From Thalassospira lucentensis (lineage in GTDB: Bacteria > Pseudomonadota > Alphaproteobacteria > Rhodospirillales > Thalassospiraceae): 64,000 nt of DNA. Position numbers and translations under genes: made by a program. Shown here piece by piece: positions 10,005 to 19,287 of this stretch (the first letter of the stretch is position 1; the number at the start of each line of letters is the position of its first letter). The DNA lies in the NCBI RefSeq assembly GCF_011806425.1, contig NZ_JAATOV010000005.1, positions 1 to 64,000 on the forward strand. Reading direction: 5' to 3'. Under the pieces are notes generated by a model. It saw only the letters and a program-made list of their open reading frames with translations. It had not been told where the DNA came from and did no database searches.

Positions 10005-11195
10005 ATGAGCTGCAACAGAGGTGTGGTGTATGTCGGCCCCGGTAAAGTCGAGGTCCAAGATATCGCCGATCCGGTGATGGCAGCGCCAAATGGGCGCAAA
10101 CTTGATCATGCCGTCATTCTTAAAGTGATCACCACCAACATTTGCGGATCCGACCAGCATATGGTGCGCGGACGTACCACAGCAGAAGCCGGTTTGGTTC
10201 TGGGCCATGAGATTACCGGGGAAATCATCGAAAAGGGCAGTGACGTCGAATTGCTTGATATAGGTGATATCGTGTCTGTCCCATTCAATGTGGCGTGCGG
10301 GCGGTGCCGGTGCTGTAAATCGCAAGATAGCGGCGTTTGCCTGACGGTGAACCCGGATCGTGCGGGTGGGGCGTATGGGTATGTGGATATGGGCGGCTGG
10401 ATCGGTGGTCAGGCCCGCTATGTCATGGTGCCTTATGCCGACTACAATCTGTTGAAGTTCCCCGATCGGGATCAGGCAATGGATAAAATCCACGATTTGA
10501 CCATGCTGTCAGACATCTTGCCGACCGGCTTCCACGGTGCGGTTCAGGCCGGTGTTGGCGTTGGGTCGATTGTGTATGTTGCCGGTGCTGGTCCGGTTGG
10601 CATGGCGGCGGCGGCATCTGCCCGCATTCTTGGTGCGGCGGTTGTGATGGTGGGTGATTTCAACAAAGAACGGTTGGCTCATGCATCGAAAATGGGGTTT
10701 GAGGCGGTTGACCTTTCGAAAGGGGATCGACTGGGGGAAATGATTGCCGACATTACCGGCAGCCCGGAAGTCGATAGTGCAATCGATGCGGTCGGCTTTG
10801 AAGCCCGTGGACATAGCGGCGGCGAACAACCGGCCATTGTTTTGAACCAGATGATGGAAATCACACGTCCGGCCGGGGCAATTGGCATTCCGGGGCTTTA
10901 TGTGACGGAAGATCCCGGTGCCGTCGATGACGCCGCGAAGCACGGTAATCTGTCCTTGCGGTTTGGTTTGGGTTGGGCAAAGGCGCAATCGTTCCATACC
11001 GGGCAGACGCCGGTGATCAAATATAACCGCCAACTGATGCAGGCGATTTTGCATGGCCGGCTGAACATCGCTGATATCGTCAATGCGCAGGTGATTTCGC
11101 TTGAAGATGCGGCGAAGGGTTATGAAAGCTTTGATCAGGGGGCGGCCAAGAAGTTCGTCCTTGATCCGCACAATGTGCTGGCGAAAACGGCGTGA
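10005..11195 (+). CDS. fdhA: Formaldehyde dehydrogenase, glutathione-independent
   Basis: A zinc- and NAD-dependent dehydrogenase that oxidises free formaldehyde to formate. It is 396 aa, close to the 399 aa Pseudomonas putida enzyme, with catalytic zinc ligands Cys47 and His68 and structural zinc cysteines 98, 101, 104 and 112 (CGRCRCC...C). The Rossmann NAD site lies near 185-220. GGAGGAGG at 9991-9998 sits 6 bases before the ATG. Formaldehyde is released by betaine monooxygenase and by folate-free sarcosine or dimethylglycine oxidation, so its place among these genes fits detoxification. It ends at a strong bidirectional terminator. Confidence 0.93.
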   Translation: MSCNRGVVYVGPGKVEVQDIADPVMAAPNGRKLDHAVILKVITTNICGSDQHMVRGRTTAEAGLVLGHEITGEIIEKGSDVELLDIGDIVSVPFNVACGRCRCCKSQDSGVCLTVNPDRAGGAYGYVDMGGWIGGQARYVMVPYADYNLLKFPDRDQAMDKIHDLTMLSDILPTGFHGAVQAGVGVGSIVYVAGAGPVGMAAAASARILGAAVVMVGDFNKERLAHASKMGFEAVDLSKGDRLGEMIADITGSPEVDSAIDAVGFEARGHSGGEQPAIVLNQMMEITRPAGAIGIPGLYVTEDPGAVDDAAKHGNLSLRFGLGWAKAQSFHTGQTPVIKYNRQLMQAILHGRLNIADIVNAQVISLEDAAKGYESFDQGAAKKFVLDPHNVLAKTA

Positions 11196-11220
11196 TCAGT
11201 TAACTTGTTGATTACGAACG

Positions 11221-11253
11221 AAAAATCGGGAGCCAGATGCTCCCGATTTTTTT
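11221..11253. terminator. Bidirectional terminator between fdhA and the dimethylglycine dehydrogenase gene
   Basis: A perfect 9-bp stem (11225-11233 with 11239-11247) has a 5-base loop, five A residues on the left and seven T residues on the right. It can end the two convergent transcripts. Confidence 0.92.
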
Positions 11254-11303
11254 GTTTGCTCGTGTTTGCTCGTGTTTGTTTTGTTTGTTGAACCGAACTG
11301 GCC

Positions 11304-13865
11304 TTAGCTACGTGGCTTAAGGTTTTCCGGATCATATAGCGGTTTGTAGCCAATCCCGACGACTTCGACAGGATAAATCTCGTCAAAATAGGATACGGTC
11401 AGTTTGCGACCTTCTTGGCAATAATCCCATGGCAGATAGGCCAGTGCGATGTTTTTGCCGACACTCGGACCAAACGCGATGGAGGTCGTATAGGACCGGC
11501 GGCCAAGCTCATCGACCAGGGTTTTTCCGGTTTCGGGATCCATCACCGGCAGATTGCCAACCGGGTAACGCGCCACACCCTGGGCATCGATATTGTCGGT
11601 CATGACAAGGGTGCACAGCATGGCGGGTTGATGATCGCGTTCGCGGTATTCAACATGCTTTGCCTTGCCGCAGAAATCGGCTTCTTTGACCTTTGGGCGG
11701 GCAAGGGCGGCTTCGAGCAGGTTATATTGGGTGTGCAAATCAGCGTTTTGCAGGCGCAGTGATTTTTCCAAACGCCGCGAGTTGGCATAGGTTTCCACAC
11801 CAACCGCCATCACGCCGATATCGCGCAAGGCGTCCCAGACGGCGAGGCCATCTTCATAACGCATGTGCAGTTCCCAGCCCTGTTCGCCGACATAGGAAAT
11901 GCGAAACGCGGTTACGGTTTTGCCTGCAATCTGGATTTGACGGATGGCCGCGAACGGGAAGTTTTCCGTGCTGAGTTCATCGGGGTTTTCGACAACTTTT
12001 TGCAGGTTTTCGCGCGCATTCGGGCCCCAGATACCGATGGTGGTGAATTTTTCCGTGACATCGGTGATGGTGACATCAAGGCCGCGATCCATCGCAACGC
12101 GACGCATATGGATCAGATCACGCGGGCCGGCATCGGCACCGTTGACCAAACGGCACCGGTCGGCCATGCGAAATACGGTGAAGTCGGCACGGACATTGCC
12201 TTCTTCATCAAGCATGTGGGTATAAATCCCCTTGCCGATATTTCCATCACCGCCAATTTTTGCCGCGCAAAGCCATTCCATCAGTTCGACATGATCTGGG
12301 CCTTCGATTTCGGTCATGTGGAAGTGCGACAGGTTGATGATGCCGCAATCGTCACTCATGGCGAGCTGTTCGGCGTTGGAGACACGCCAGAAATGGCGGG
12401 TATCCCATTCATTTTCACGCACCGGCACGCGGTCGGCGTATTTTTCAAGAAGATGTTCGTTGGACGCATAGCCATGCGCACGTTCCCAGCCGCCCAATTC
12501 CATGAAATAGCCGCCAAGTTCGACTTCGCGTTCATAGAATGGCGATCGGCGGATACCGCGCGCCTTCGAGAACGGCTCACGCGGGTGGACCGGCGGGTTA
12601 TAGATCTTTTTCGCTGTTTCCCAGCAACGATCATAAATGTAGTTTTCATCAAGCTGGAATTCGTTGAAACGCGCGAAATCAACCGCATGGTGATCAACAT
12701 GGGTGCGGCCATGAGTCATCCAATCGGCAATCAGTTTGCCCATGCCCGGTCCGTCTTTGATCCAGATGCCAACTGCGTACCAAAGACCGCGCAGTTTCTG
12801 GCTTTCGCCCATCGACGGGCCACCGTCGGCGGATGATTGCAGCAGCCCGTTGAAAGAATGGCTTTCGTTAAAGCCAAGCTCGGTCAGGATCGGGGTCAGT
12901 TCCATCGCGCGTTCAAGCGGTTCCATCACGTCTTCAAGTTCAAGGTCGCGCTGGGACGGGGACAGGCGTGCCTGATCCTTTTCCAGAATGTCGCGCGGAT
13001 GCACAAGACGCGGGTTTTCTTCGTAATAATAGCCCCACTCGATCTGGCCACCTTCGGTACTTTTGGGATCGCCGGTATCGCGCATATAGGCCGAGTTGCC
13101 CTGATCGCGCAAAAGCGGATAGCCGATTTCAACACCGGTTCCTTCGAACTGGTTATACGGCCCAAAGAAAGTCAGTGGGTGATCAACCGGCATGACGGGC
13201 AAATCTTCACCGGCCATTTCGGCAATCAAGCGGCCCCAAAGACCGGCACAGACAACCACATGGTTGGCATGGATTGTACCGCGTTCGGTTTTAACCCCGA
13301 CGATGCGGCCATTTTCGGTAATCAGATCAAGGGCGGACGTATTGGCAAACATTTGAAGTTTGCCCGATGCGGCGGCCTGATCGATCAGTTTACCCGCAAC
13401 TGTTTGCGATCGCGGGGTGACAAGACCCGCATCCGGGTCCCACAGTGCGCCTTGAATTTGGTCTTCTTCGAGAAGGGGGAATTTTTCCTTGGCTTCGGCG
13501 GCGCTGATGATTTTGACATTGGTGCCAAATGCCTTGCCGGAATCAACGCGGCGTTTGAGTTCGGCCATGCGTTCATCATCGCCAACCCGGGCAACTTCGA
13601 TGCCGCCGATACGTGCATAATGGCCCATCTTCTCGTAGAAATCCATCGAGTACATGGTCGTCCAGCAGGTCAGCAAATCGTGGCTCGTCGCATAGCAGAA
13701 ATCAGATGCGTGCGCCGTTGACCCGACATCGGTCGGGATGCCTGATTTGTCGATGCCGACAATATCGTCCCATCCGTTCTCGATCAGGTGATGGGTGACC
13801 GAGGCCCCCACGATCCCGCCGAGGCCGACGATGACGACGTTAGCCTTTTGTGGAAATGCGGCCAT
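11304..13865 (-). CDS. GcvT-type dimethylglycine dehydrogenase (FAD)
   Basis: An FAD-dependent amine oxidoreductase fused to a folate-binding GcvT domain (853 aa), the architecture of mitochondrial dimethylglycine and sarcosine dehydrogenases. The FAD site is at residues 8-40 (ANVVIVGLGGIVGASVTHHL). His52 in GSTAHAS lies where these enzymes attach FAD covalently (inference). The DAO/FAO middle region is followed by GCV_T and its C-terminal barrel from about 425. AAGGA lies 9 bases before the ATG at 13865; an ATG three codons earlier has no spacing. It is the last gene of etfB-etfA-purU-dmgdh, so dimethylglycine to sarcosine is the likely reaction, with ETF as electron acceptor. A sarcosine dehydrogenase role is the main alternative. 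Confidence 0.85.
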   Translation of the reverse strand: MAAFPQKANVVIVGLGGIVGASVTHHLIENGWDDIVGIDKSGIPTDVGSTAHASDFCYATSHDLLTCWTTMYSMDFYEKMGHYARIGGIEVARVGDDERMAELKRRVDSGKAFGTNVKIISAAEAKEKFPLLEEDQIQGALWDPDAGLVTPRSQTVAGKLIDQAAASGKLQMFANTSALDLITENGRIVGVKTERGTIHANHVVVCAGLWGRLIAEMAGEDLPVMPVDHPLTFFGPYNQFEGTGVEIGYPLLRDQGNSAYMRDTGDPKSTEGGQIEWGYYYEENPRLVHPRDILEKDQARLSPSQRDLELEDVMEPLERAMELTPILTELGFNESHSFNGLLQSSADGGPSMGESQKLRGLWYAVGIWIKDGPGMGKLIADWMTHGRTHVDHHAVDFARFNEFQLDENYIYDRCWETAKKIYNPPVHPREPFSKARGIRRSPFYEREVELGGYFMELGGWERAHGYASNEHLLEKYADRVPVRENEWDTRHFWRVSNAEQLAMSDDCGIINLSHFHMTEIEGPDHVELMEWLCAAKIGGDGNIGKGIYTHMLDEEGNVRADFTVFRMADRCRLVNGADAGPRDLIHMRRVAMDRGLDVTITDVTEKFTTIGIWGPNARENLQKVVENPDELSTENFPFAAIRQIQIAGKTVTAFRISYVGEQGWELHMRYEDGLAVWDALRDIGVMAVGVETYANSRRLEKSLRLQNADLHTQYNLLEAALARPKVKEADFCGKAKHVEYRERDHQPAMLCTLVMTDNIDAQGVARYPVGNLPVMDPETGKTLVDELGRRSYTTSIAFGPSVGKNIALAYLPWDYCQEGRKLTVSYFDEIYPVEVVGIGYKPLYDPENLKPRS

Positions 13866-13953
13866 GTGTTTCATTCCTTCTTTTCGAGACGCTTATCGTT
13901 GGTCGGCATGGGCGTTTTTCGGGTGCGTTGGCGTCACCCGATGATGATGTGGC

Positions 13954-14811
13954 TTATAGAGTGAAGACAACGGTTCGATGGTTGTTGAGCATCACCCGAC
14001 CTTCAAGGTGGTATTTCACCGCACGGGCCAGAACGCGGGCTTCGATATCGCGCCCGGTGGCAACGAAATCCTCGGCGGACATGGCGTGGTTTACCCGTTC
14101 GGTTTCCTGTTCAATGATCGGGCCTTCGTCGAGATCCGGGGTGACATAATGCGCGGTCGCGCCAATCAGCTTTACGCCGCGGTCATAGGCCTGATGATAG
14201 GGTTTTGCGCCCTTGAACGACGGCAGGAACGAGTGGTGAATATTGATGATCATGCCGTAAAATTGGCTTGAAAGCTCGTTGGTCAGCACCTGCATATAGC
14301 GCGCCAAAATAACCAGTTCGGAATTGGTCTGTTTGATCAGGTCGGCCAGTTTGGCTTCTTGTTCGACCTTGTTGTCCTTGTTCACCGGCATGTAGTGGAA
14401 GGGAATGCCTTCTTGCTCGGCAATTTTGCGGGCAGTTTCATGGTTGGACACGATGGCGGCGACTTCGGCGTCAAGCCAGCCGACCTTGATTTGATACAAA
14501 AGATGCAGCATGGCGTGATCGAACTTTGACACCATGATGATGATCTTTGGCCGACGCGATACGTCATCGACTTTTAGCTTCATGTTAAAGCGATCAACCG
14601 AAGGGTTGAGCGTTAACACAAGGGAATCTTTATCGATGTCTGAAGGTGTGCTGATCCCGACGCGCAAAAAGAACTGGTTCGTGTGACGATCCCAGAACTG
14701 ATTTGATTCGATGATATTCGCACCGCGCGACGCCAAAGCGGATGTGACCGTCGCAACAATTCCCGGTTGGTCGTCACAGGCGATGCGCAGGATATAAGAA
14801 TTTTCGCTCAC
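13954..14811 (-). CDS. purU: Formyltetrahydrofolate deformylase
   Basis: Hydrolyses 10-formyl-THF to THF and formate. The 285-aa protein has an N-terminal ACT domain (about 5-85, starting SYILRIACDDQPGIVATVTSAL) and a formyltransferase-fold domain with INIHHSFLPSF and the later GATAHYVTPDLDEGPII segment, covering the family's Asn-His-Asp centre. It lies 35 bases after etfA and 88 bases before the dimethylglycine dehydrogenase gene. In this context it recycles folate loaded with one-carbon units during methyl-group oxidation and feeds formate to formate dehydrogenase. Confidence 0.95.
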   Translation of the reverse strand: MSENSYILRIACDDQPGIVATVTSALASRGANIIESNQFWDRHTNQFFLRVGISTPSDIDKDSLVLTLNPSVDRFNMKLKVDDVSRRPKIIIMVSKFDHAMLHLLYQIKVGWLDAEVAAIVSNHETARKIAEQEGIPFHYMPVNKDNKVEQEAKLADLIKQTNSELVILARYMQVLTNELSSQFYGMIINIHHSFLPSFKGAKPYHQAYDRGVKLIGATAHYVTPDLDEGPIIEQETERVNHAMSAEDFVATGRDIEARVLARAVKYHLEGRVMLNNHRTVVFTL

Positions 14812-14846
14812 TGGATCAGTTCCGTTTCAATGGGTTTAAGGTGCGA

Positions 14847-15785
14847 TCAGAGCTGACCTTCCAGCTCGGGCAGGACATCAAACAGATCAGCGACAATGCC
14901 GTAATCTGCGACCTGAAAGATCGGGGCGTCTTCGTCAGTGTTGATCGCAACGATGATCTTTGAATCTTTCATGCCCGCCAGATGCTGGATCGCGCCGGAA
15001 ATGCCGCAGGCGATATAAAGATCAGGTGCGACCACCTTGCCGGTTTGCCCCACCTGAAGGTCGTTGGGGGCATATCCGGCATCAACGGCGGCACGGGATG
15101 CGCCGACGGCTGCGCCAAGCTTATCGGCAAGTGGGGTCATGACGGCCTTGAACTTTTCTTCGGATCCAAGGGCACGACCACCCGACACAATGATTTTGGC
15201 CGATCCAAGTTCCGGACGATCATTTTGCGACAGGATGTTTTCAACGAATGATGATTTGCCAGCATCGCTTGCATGATCATCGACGTTTTTAATCTCGGCG
15301 GTGCTGGTGCCGTCTTCGGTGGCGGCAAAGCTTGATGTGCGGATGGTCATGACCTTTGTCGCATCGGTCGTTTGTACGACTTCAACCGCATTCCCGGCAT
15401 AGATCGGGCGTTTGAAGGTGTCGGCATCGACAACATCCATCACCTCGGAAATTTGCATGACGTCGAGCAGGGCGGCGACGCGCGGCATGATGTTTTTACC
15501 GTTTGCGGTGGCCGGGGCCAGAATGGTGTCATATTCACCACTTAGCGACACGATCAGTTCGGCGGCATTTTCCGCCAGCTGATTTTCCAGTGCGTCACTT
15601 TTGGCAACCAAGACGGTGCGGATACCAGAAAGTTTGGCACTGGCTTGGGCAACCCCATCAAGATCATTGTTGCCGGCCACCAGAATATCGATGTCGCCAC
15701 CGATTTTAAGGGCGGCGGTCAGTGCCTTGGCGGTCTGATCCGAAAGGGCGGTATTGTCATGCTCGGCAAAAAGAAGGATAGGCAT
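14847..15785 (-). CDS. etfA: Electron transfer flavoprotein alpha subunit
   Basis: The FAD-carrying subunit of ETF, 312 aa as usual. The C-terminal FAD domain shows [30 protein letters not shown] and [13 protein letters not shown], with [15 protein letters not shown] near the end. It is translated 20 bases after etfB. Because the pair shares an operon with the dimethylglycine dehydrogenase, it probably carries electrons from that flavoenzyme to the quinone pool; no ETF:quinone oxidoreductase gene lies in the window. Confidence 0.93.
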   Translation of the reverse strand: MPILLFAEHDNTALSDQTAKALTAALKIGGDIDILVAGNNDLDGVAQASAKLSGIRTVLVAKSDALENQLAENAAELIVSLSGEYDTILAPATANGKNIMPRVAALLDVMQISEVMDVVDADTFKRPIYAGNAVEVVQTTDATKVMTIRTSSFAATEDGTSTAEIKNVDDHASDAGKSSFVENILSQNDRPELGSAKIIVSGGRALGSEEKFKAVMTPLADKLGAAVGASRAAVDAGYAPNDLQVGQTGKVVAPDLYIACGISGAIQHLAGMKDSKIIVAINTDEDAPIFQVADYGIVADLFDVLPELEGQL

Positions 15786-15805
15786 AATTTCAATCTCCGC
15801 TTGGT

Positions 15806-16555
15806 TCAGATGACGCCAGCTTCGTTTTTGAGTTTGTCGGCCAGCTCTGCGACCGTGGCGACCTTGACACCCGCCTGACGGACAGGGGGCTCTTCCACCC
15901 GAATGACCCGAAGGCGCGAGGCAATTGTCACACCGAAATCATCGGGTGTTTTCGTCTCGAGCGGTTTTTTCTTGGCCTTCATGATGTTGGGAAGCGACGC
16001 ATAGCGTGGCTCATTCAGGCGCAAGTCGGCGGTGACAATGGCCGGAAGGCTGATGTTGATTGCCTGAAGGCCGCCATCGACCTCACGGGTTACTTTTGCA
16101 CTGTCGCTGCCAAGTTCAAGCTTGGAGGCGAAGGTTGCCTGCGACCACCCCAAAAGGGCCGACAGCATTTGACCTGTCTGATTGGCGTCATCATCAATGG
16201 CCTGTTTGCCAAGGATCACAAGGCCCGGTTCTTCGTCCTTCACAACACCGGCAAGAATTTTTGCGACGCTGAGCGGTTCGGTCACACCATCCACCGTGAT
16301 CAGGATGGCGCGATCCGCCCCCATGGCAAGGGCGGTGCGAAGAGTTTCCTGTGCTTGCGCCGGGCCAATGGAAACCGCAACAATTTCGTCGGCCTGACCG
16401 TTTTCTTTCAGGCGCACGGCCTCTTCGACGGCAATCTCGTCAAACGGGTTCATCGACATTTTGACATTGGCAAGATCAACGCCCGTGCCATCCGCCTTCA
16501 CGCGAATTTTCACGTTGTAATCGACGACGCGTTTCACAGGTACGAGTACCTTCAT
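15806..16555 (-). CDS. etfB: Electron transfer flavoprotein beta subunit
   Basis: The AMP-binding subunit of ETF, 249 aa, typical length. The N-terminus [20 protein letters not shown] is the family signature, and the frame extension upstream is not family-like. GGAGAGG lies just before the ATG at 16555. First gene of etfB-etfA-purU-dmgdh, divergent from a GlxA-family regulator gene. Confidence 0.94.
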   Translation of the reverse strand: MKVLVPVKRVVDYNVKIRVKADGTGVDLANVKMSMNPFDEIAVEEAVRLKENGQADEIVAVSIGPAQAQETLRTALAMGADRAILITVDGVTEPLSVAKILAGVVKDEEPGLVILGKQAIDDDANQTGQMLSALLGWSQATFASKLELGSDSAKVTREVDGGLQAINISLPAIVTADLRLNEPRYASLPNIMKAKKKPLETKTPDDFGVTIASRLRVIRVEEPPVRQAGVKVATVAELADKLKNEAGVI

Positions 16556-16979
16556 GATGATCCTCTCCATCGAAGCCCCGAACAAAATTCTTTGTCCCAG
16601 GACGACCAGCGCATCAAACGCGGTCTGTGTTGCTTTTTCAAAGATGGGAAGCGTTACGTGCAGTGACACTTCCGAAGGTGACGCCGGTCTTTGTTATGTG
16701 TTCTGTTTTGATGCTGCGTTTCCAAAGCCGGGGCTGATCAACATGATGAACATCACATCTTAGGGGCGCGAATATTCTGTTTGAAAGTTTGCGCTTTAAG
16801 ATCACGTATCTTAAGTTCAATACGTCGAGTCCAAAGTGTTTCTCTTGGTTTCCCGGTTTGGTTGGCGAAATCACAGTTGATAATCTGGCGACTTTTTGCG
16901 CCACAAAATAGAATGTTTGCGTCAAACTGAGATTACCGCTACGACAAAAGAAGAAACCTTGTCTGTATCGGAGGGACCG
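16556..16979. promoter_or_regulatory. Divergent promoter region of etfB and the second GlxA-family regulator
   Basis: No gene is supported in these 424 bases. A perfect 7-5-7 palindrome, TTAAGAT-CACGT-ATCTTAA, occupies 16796-16814, roughly 165 bases before the regulator start and 240 before etfB. The nonamer TTTGCGTCA at 16916-16924 also occurs before the first regulator copy (8654-8662), at a similar distance from its start. Confidence 0.45.
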
Positions 16980-18026
16980 GTGCTTACGAATGCGAAATTT
17001 GGTAATCAAAACACGCCCCGCCTGAGTGTCGGATTTATTCTGGCCAACCGGTTCACGCTGTGCGCATTTGCAAACTTTGTCGATGTGCTAAGGCTGGCCG
17101 CAGACGAGGGGGATCGCAGTCGTCCGATCCTGTGTAACTGGACGGTTTTATCCGAGCGCATGGACCCGATAACGTCCAGTAGTGGCATTACCGTGCAGCC
17201 CAAAGAACGGCTTGGCGATCCCAGACGGTTTCATTACATCGTCGTGGTTGGTGGCTTAATGGACGAAGCCCCGAACCTGAGCCCCGCCTATCAGAAGTTT
17301 TTGCATGAAGCGGCCGCTGCGGGTGTGCCACTTGTCGGGGTTTGTACGGGCGCGTTTTTGCTGCACGAGGCCGGATTGCTTGATGGGTATCGCTGTTGCA
17401 TCAGCTGGTTCCATCATTCCGAAGTTGTCGATCAATTTGAGGGACTGGACCCTGTCACAGAACAAATTTTCGTTGTTGATCGCGATCGGTTGACCTGTTC
17501 GGGTGGGGTGAGTTCCGCGCATTTGGCGGCCTATCTTGTTGATAAGCATGTCGGGCGCGCACATGCCAACAAAAGCCTGCATATCATGATCATTGATGAT
17601 GCGCTTCAGGCCGAAAAACCACAGCCGGGCATCCCACTTGACCTTAAGACACAAGACCCGATTGTGCAGCGGGCCTTGCTGATCATGCAGCAAAACATTG
17701 ATATGCCGATTTCCGTTCAGGAGATCGCGCAACGCATGGGCAACAGCAAGCGACAGATCGAGCGGCATTTTCGCATGAGCTTGGACACATCGCCGCAGGT
17801 TGCATTTTTGAATATCCGCCTTGATTTGGCCCATCACCTGATCGAGAAAAGCCAAAAGTCCGTTGCCCAGATCGCGGTGGATTGCGGGTTCTGTGACTCT
17901 TCGCACCTTAGTCGGATGTTCCGCCGCCGTTATGGTTGTACACCGCAAGCCTTGCGGCGTCCGGTGACGTCCGAAGTGGAATTTTTGGGCGAGGACACAC
18001 AGCCAGAGGTCACACTGAACGGATAA
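16980..18026 (+). CDS. GlxA-family transcriptional regulator (DJ-1/PfpI plus AraC), copy 2
   Basis: A paralogue of the protein at 8707-9699 with the same order: DJ-1/PfpI-like sensor (about 15-200, GVCTGAFLLHEAGLLDGY) and AraC helix-turn-helix (about 245-335). Large blocks such as QIFVVDRDRLTCSGG, KSLHIMIID and AEKPQPG are identical or nearly so, implying duplication. Start is uncertain: I use GTG at 16980 with GGAGGG 4 bases upstream (348 aa); TTG starts at 16959 or 16896 are possible. It is divergent from etfB-etfA-purU-dmgdh and near gbcAB, so it probably controls the first steps of betaine catabolism. Confidence 0.85.
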   Translation: MLTNAKFGNQNTPRLSVGFILANRFTLCAFANFVDVLRLAADEGDRSRPILCNWTVLSERMDPITSSSGITVQPKERLGDPRRFHYIVVVGGLMDEAPNLSPAYQKFLHEAAAAGVPLVGVCTGAFLLHEAGLLDGYRCCISWFHHSEVVDQFEGLDPVTEQIFVVDRDRLTCSGGVSSAHLAAYLVDKHVGRAHANKSLHIMIIDDALQAEKPQPGIPLDLKTQDPIVQRALLIMQQNIDMPISVQEIAQRMGNSKRQIERHFRMSLDTSPQVAFLNIRLDLAHHLIEKSQKSVAQIAVDCGFCDSSHLSRMFRRRYGCTPQALRRPVTSEVEFLGEDTQPEVTLNG

Positions 18027-18153
18027 TCCGAACGTTGCATGCAGATGCCGTCCGCGTGCGGTTCGCACCCAGTAACGTGACGCCTTATGTGCGGATGGGA
18101 TATTCGTATCGTGATTGGGGCGCCGGTTTGATGCAGCGCCCCAAGTCAGGATT

Positions 18154-19287
18154 TTACAGTTCGACTTCCACATCCGAAAGCGGGGTCGAGCAACAGATCA
18201 GGATTTTGCCCTGATCGATTTCGCGTTGGCGGATGCCGCCGCCATGCTGCATGTCGACCTCGCCAGAGTTCAGCTTGGATTTGCAGGTGCCACAAATGCC
18301 GCGCTGACAGGATGATACCGGCAGAAGCCCCGCTTCGCGTGCCGCCGAAAGGATCGTCATCCCCGGACTGCATTCAACAACATGCCCGGTTTTGCTGAAA
18401 CTGACCCGGAAGGTCTGGTCGCTGATTTCTGGTGCGACAGAGCTGTGTTCTTCAAGGGTACCTGCGGTTTCTGCCCCGAAATCGAAGCTTTCCTCATAGT
18501 ACTTGTCCATGTCGAAACCGGCTTCGCGCAGCATGTTGCGCACCCCCTCCATGAACCGTCCCGGTCCACAGCAGAAAACTTTGCGGTCTTTGAAGTCTGG
18601 CGACATCAGCGACAGCATCGGTAGGCTGAGACGGCCACAAAAGCCTGTCCAGCTGTGGCTGGCCAATGTGCTGTCGCAGGTCAGGGATACTTTAAGTCCC
18701 GGGTTCTGTGCGGCCAGAAGTGACAGTTCATCGCGAAAAATTAGGTCCGACGGGGTGCGGGCCGCATGGACAAAATGCAGATCGGTCGGTTCGGACAAAT
18801 CACATGCGGTACGTGTCATTGACATCATCGGTGTGATGCCGCTGCCCGCAGAAATAAACAGCAATTTTTCATCGCTGGTGGCATCGGTGGTAAATTCGCC
18901 ACCCGGGCCAGACACATTTACTTCTTTGCCAGGCACCATGTAATCATGAAGCCAGTTGGACGCCGGGCCACCGGGAACGCGTTTGACCGTAATTTCAATT
19001 CGGTACGGACGTGCCGCCGATGCAGAAATGGTGTAGCAGCGCGTGACCATGCCTTCGACCGGAAGTTCGAACGTCATGAACTGTCCGGGCGAGTAGCGAA
19101 AATCGCGCGGTTCGCGTCCGGAAAACACGAATGTTTTCACATCATGGGTTTCCTGACGTACTTGCCGACAGACAAGTACGTCATCATTTTCGGGATCCCA
19201 AAGCGGAACACGGGTTGCTTCGGTCAGGATTTCCTCACCGGGCTTTGTGCCACCTTGTCCGTTCGCAGTTGTGTTGTTCGCGGTCAT
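18154..19287 (-). CDS. gbcB: Glycine betaine monooxygenase reductase component
   Basis: A flavin/NAD(P)H reductase with a C-terminal plant-type 2Fe-2S ferredoxin domain that supplies electrons to GbcA. The 377-aa protein has an FAD-binding barrel (about 30-135, with RCYTISASAARP), an NAD-binding domain (about 140-270, SAGSGITPMMSM) and cluster cysteines 327, 332, 335 and 365. Its ATG overlaps the gbcA stop by 4 bases, which sets the start at 19287 rather than 60 bases upstream. Adjacency to gbcA makes the betaine assignment likely; the family also serves other Rieske oxygenases. Confidence 0.88.
   Translation of the reverse strand: MTANNTTANGQGGTKPGEEILTEATRVPLWDPENDDVLVCRQVRQETHDVKTFVFSGREPRDFRYSPGQFMTFELPVEGMVTRCYTISASAARPYRIEITVKRVPGGPASNWLHDYMVPGKEVNVSGPGGEFTTDATSDEKLLFISAGSGITPMMSMTRTACDLSEPTDLHFVHAARTPSDLIFRDELSLLAAQNPGLKVSLTCDSTLASHSWTGFCGRLSLPMLSLMSPDFKDRKVFCCGPGRFMEGVRNMLREAGFDMDKYYEESFDFGAETAGTLEEHSSVAPEISDQTFRVSFSKTGHVVECSPGMTILSAAREAGLLPVSSCQRGICGTCKSKLNSGEVDMQHGGGIRQREIDQGKILICCSTPLSDVEVEL

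Noticed and set aside
11865-13721. Two long plus-strand frames opposite the dimethylglycine dehydrogenase gene
   Set aside because: Both are antisense to a well-supported 853-aa enzyme and lack ribosome binding sites and recognisable motifs.
8654-16924. Shared nonamer TTTGCGTCA upstream of both GlxA-family regulator genes
   Set aside because: One 9-base match between regions of about 120 and 420 bases has a fair chance of arising at random; noted in the feature text but not claimed as a site.
16638-17009. 123-codon minus-strand frame between etfB and the second regulator
   Set aside because: Overlaps the regulator's start and the palindromic promoter region; the translation shows no domain.
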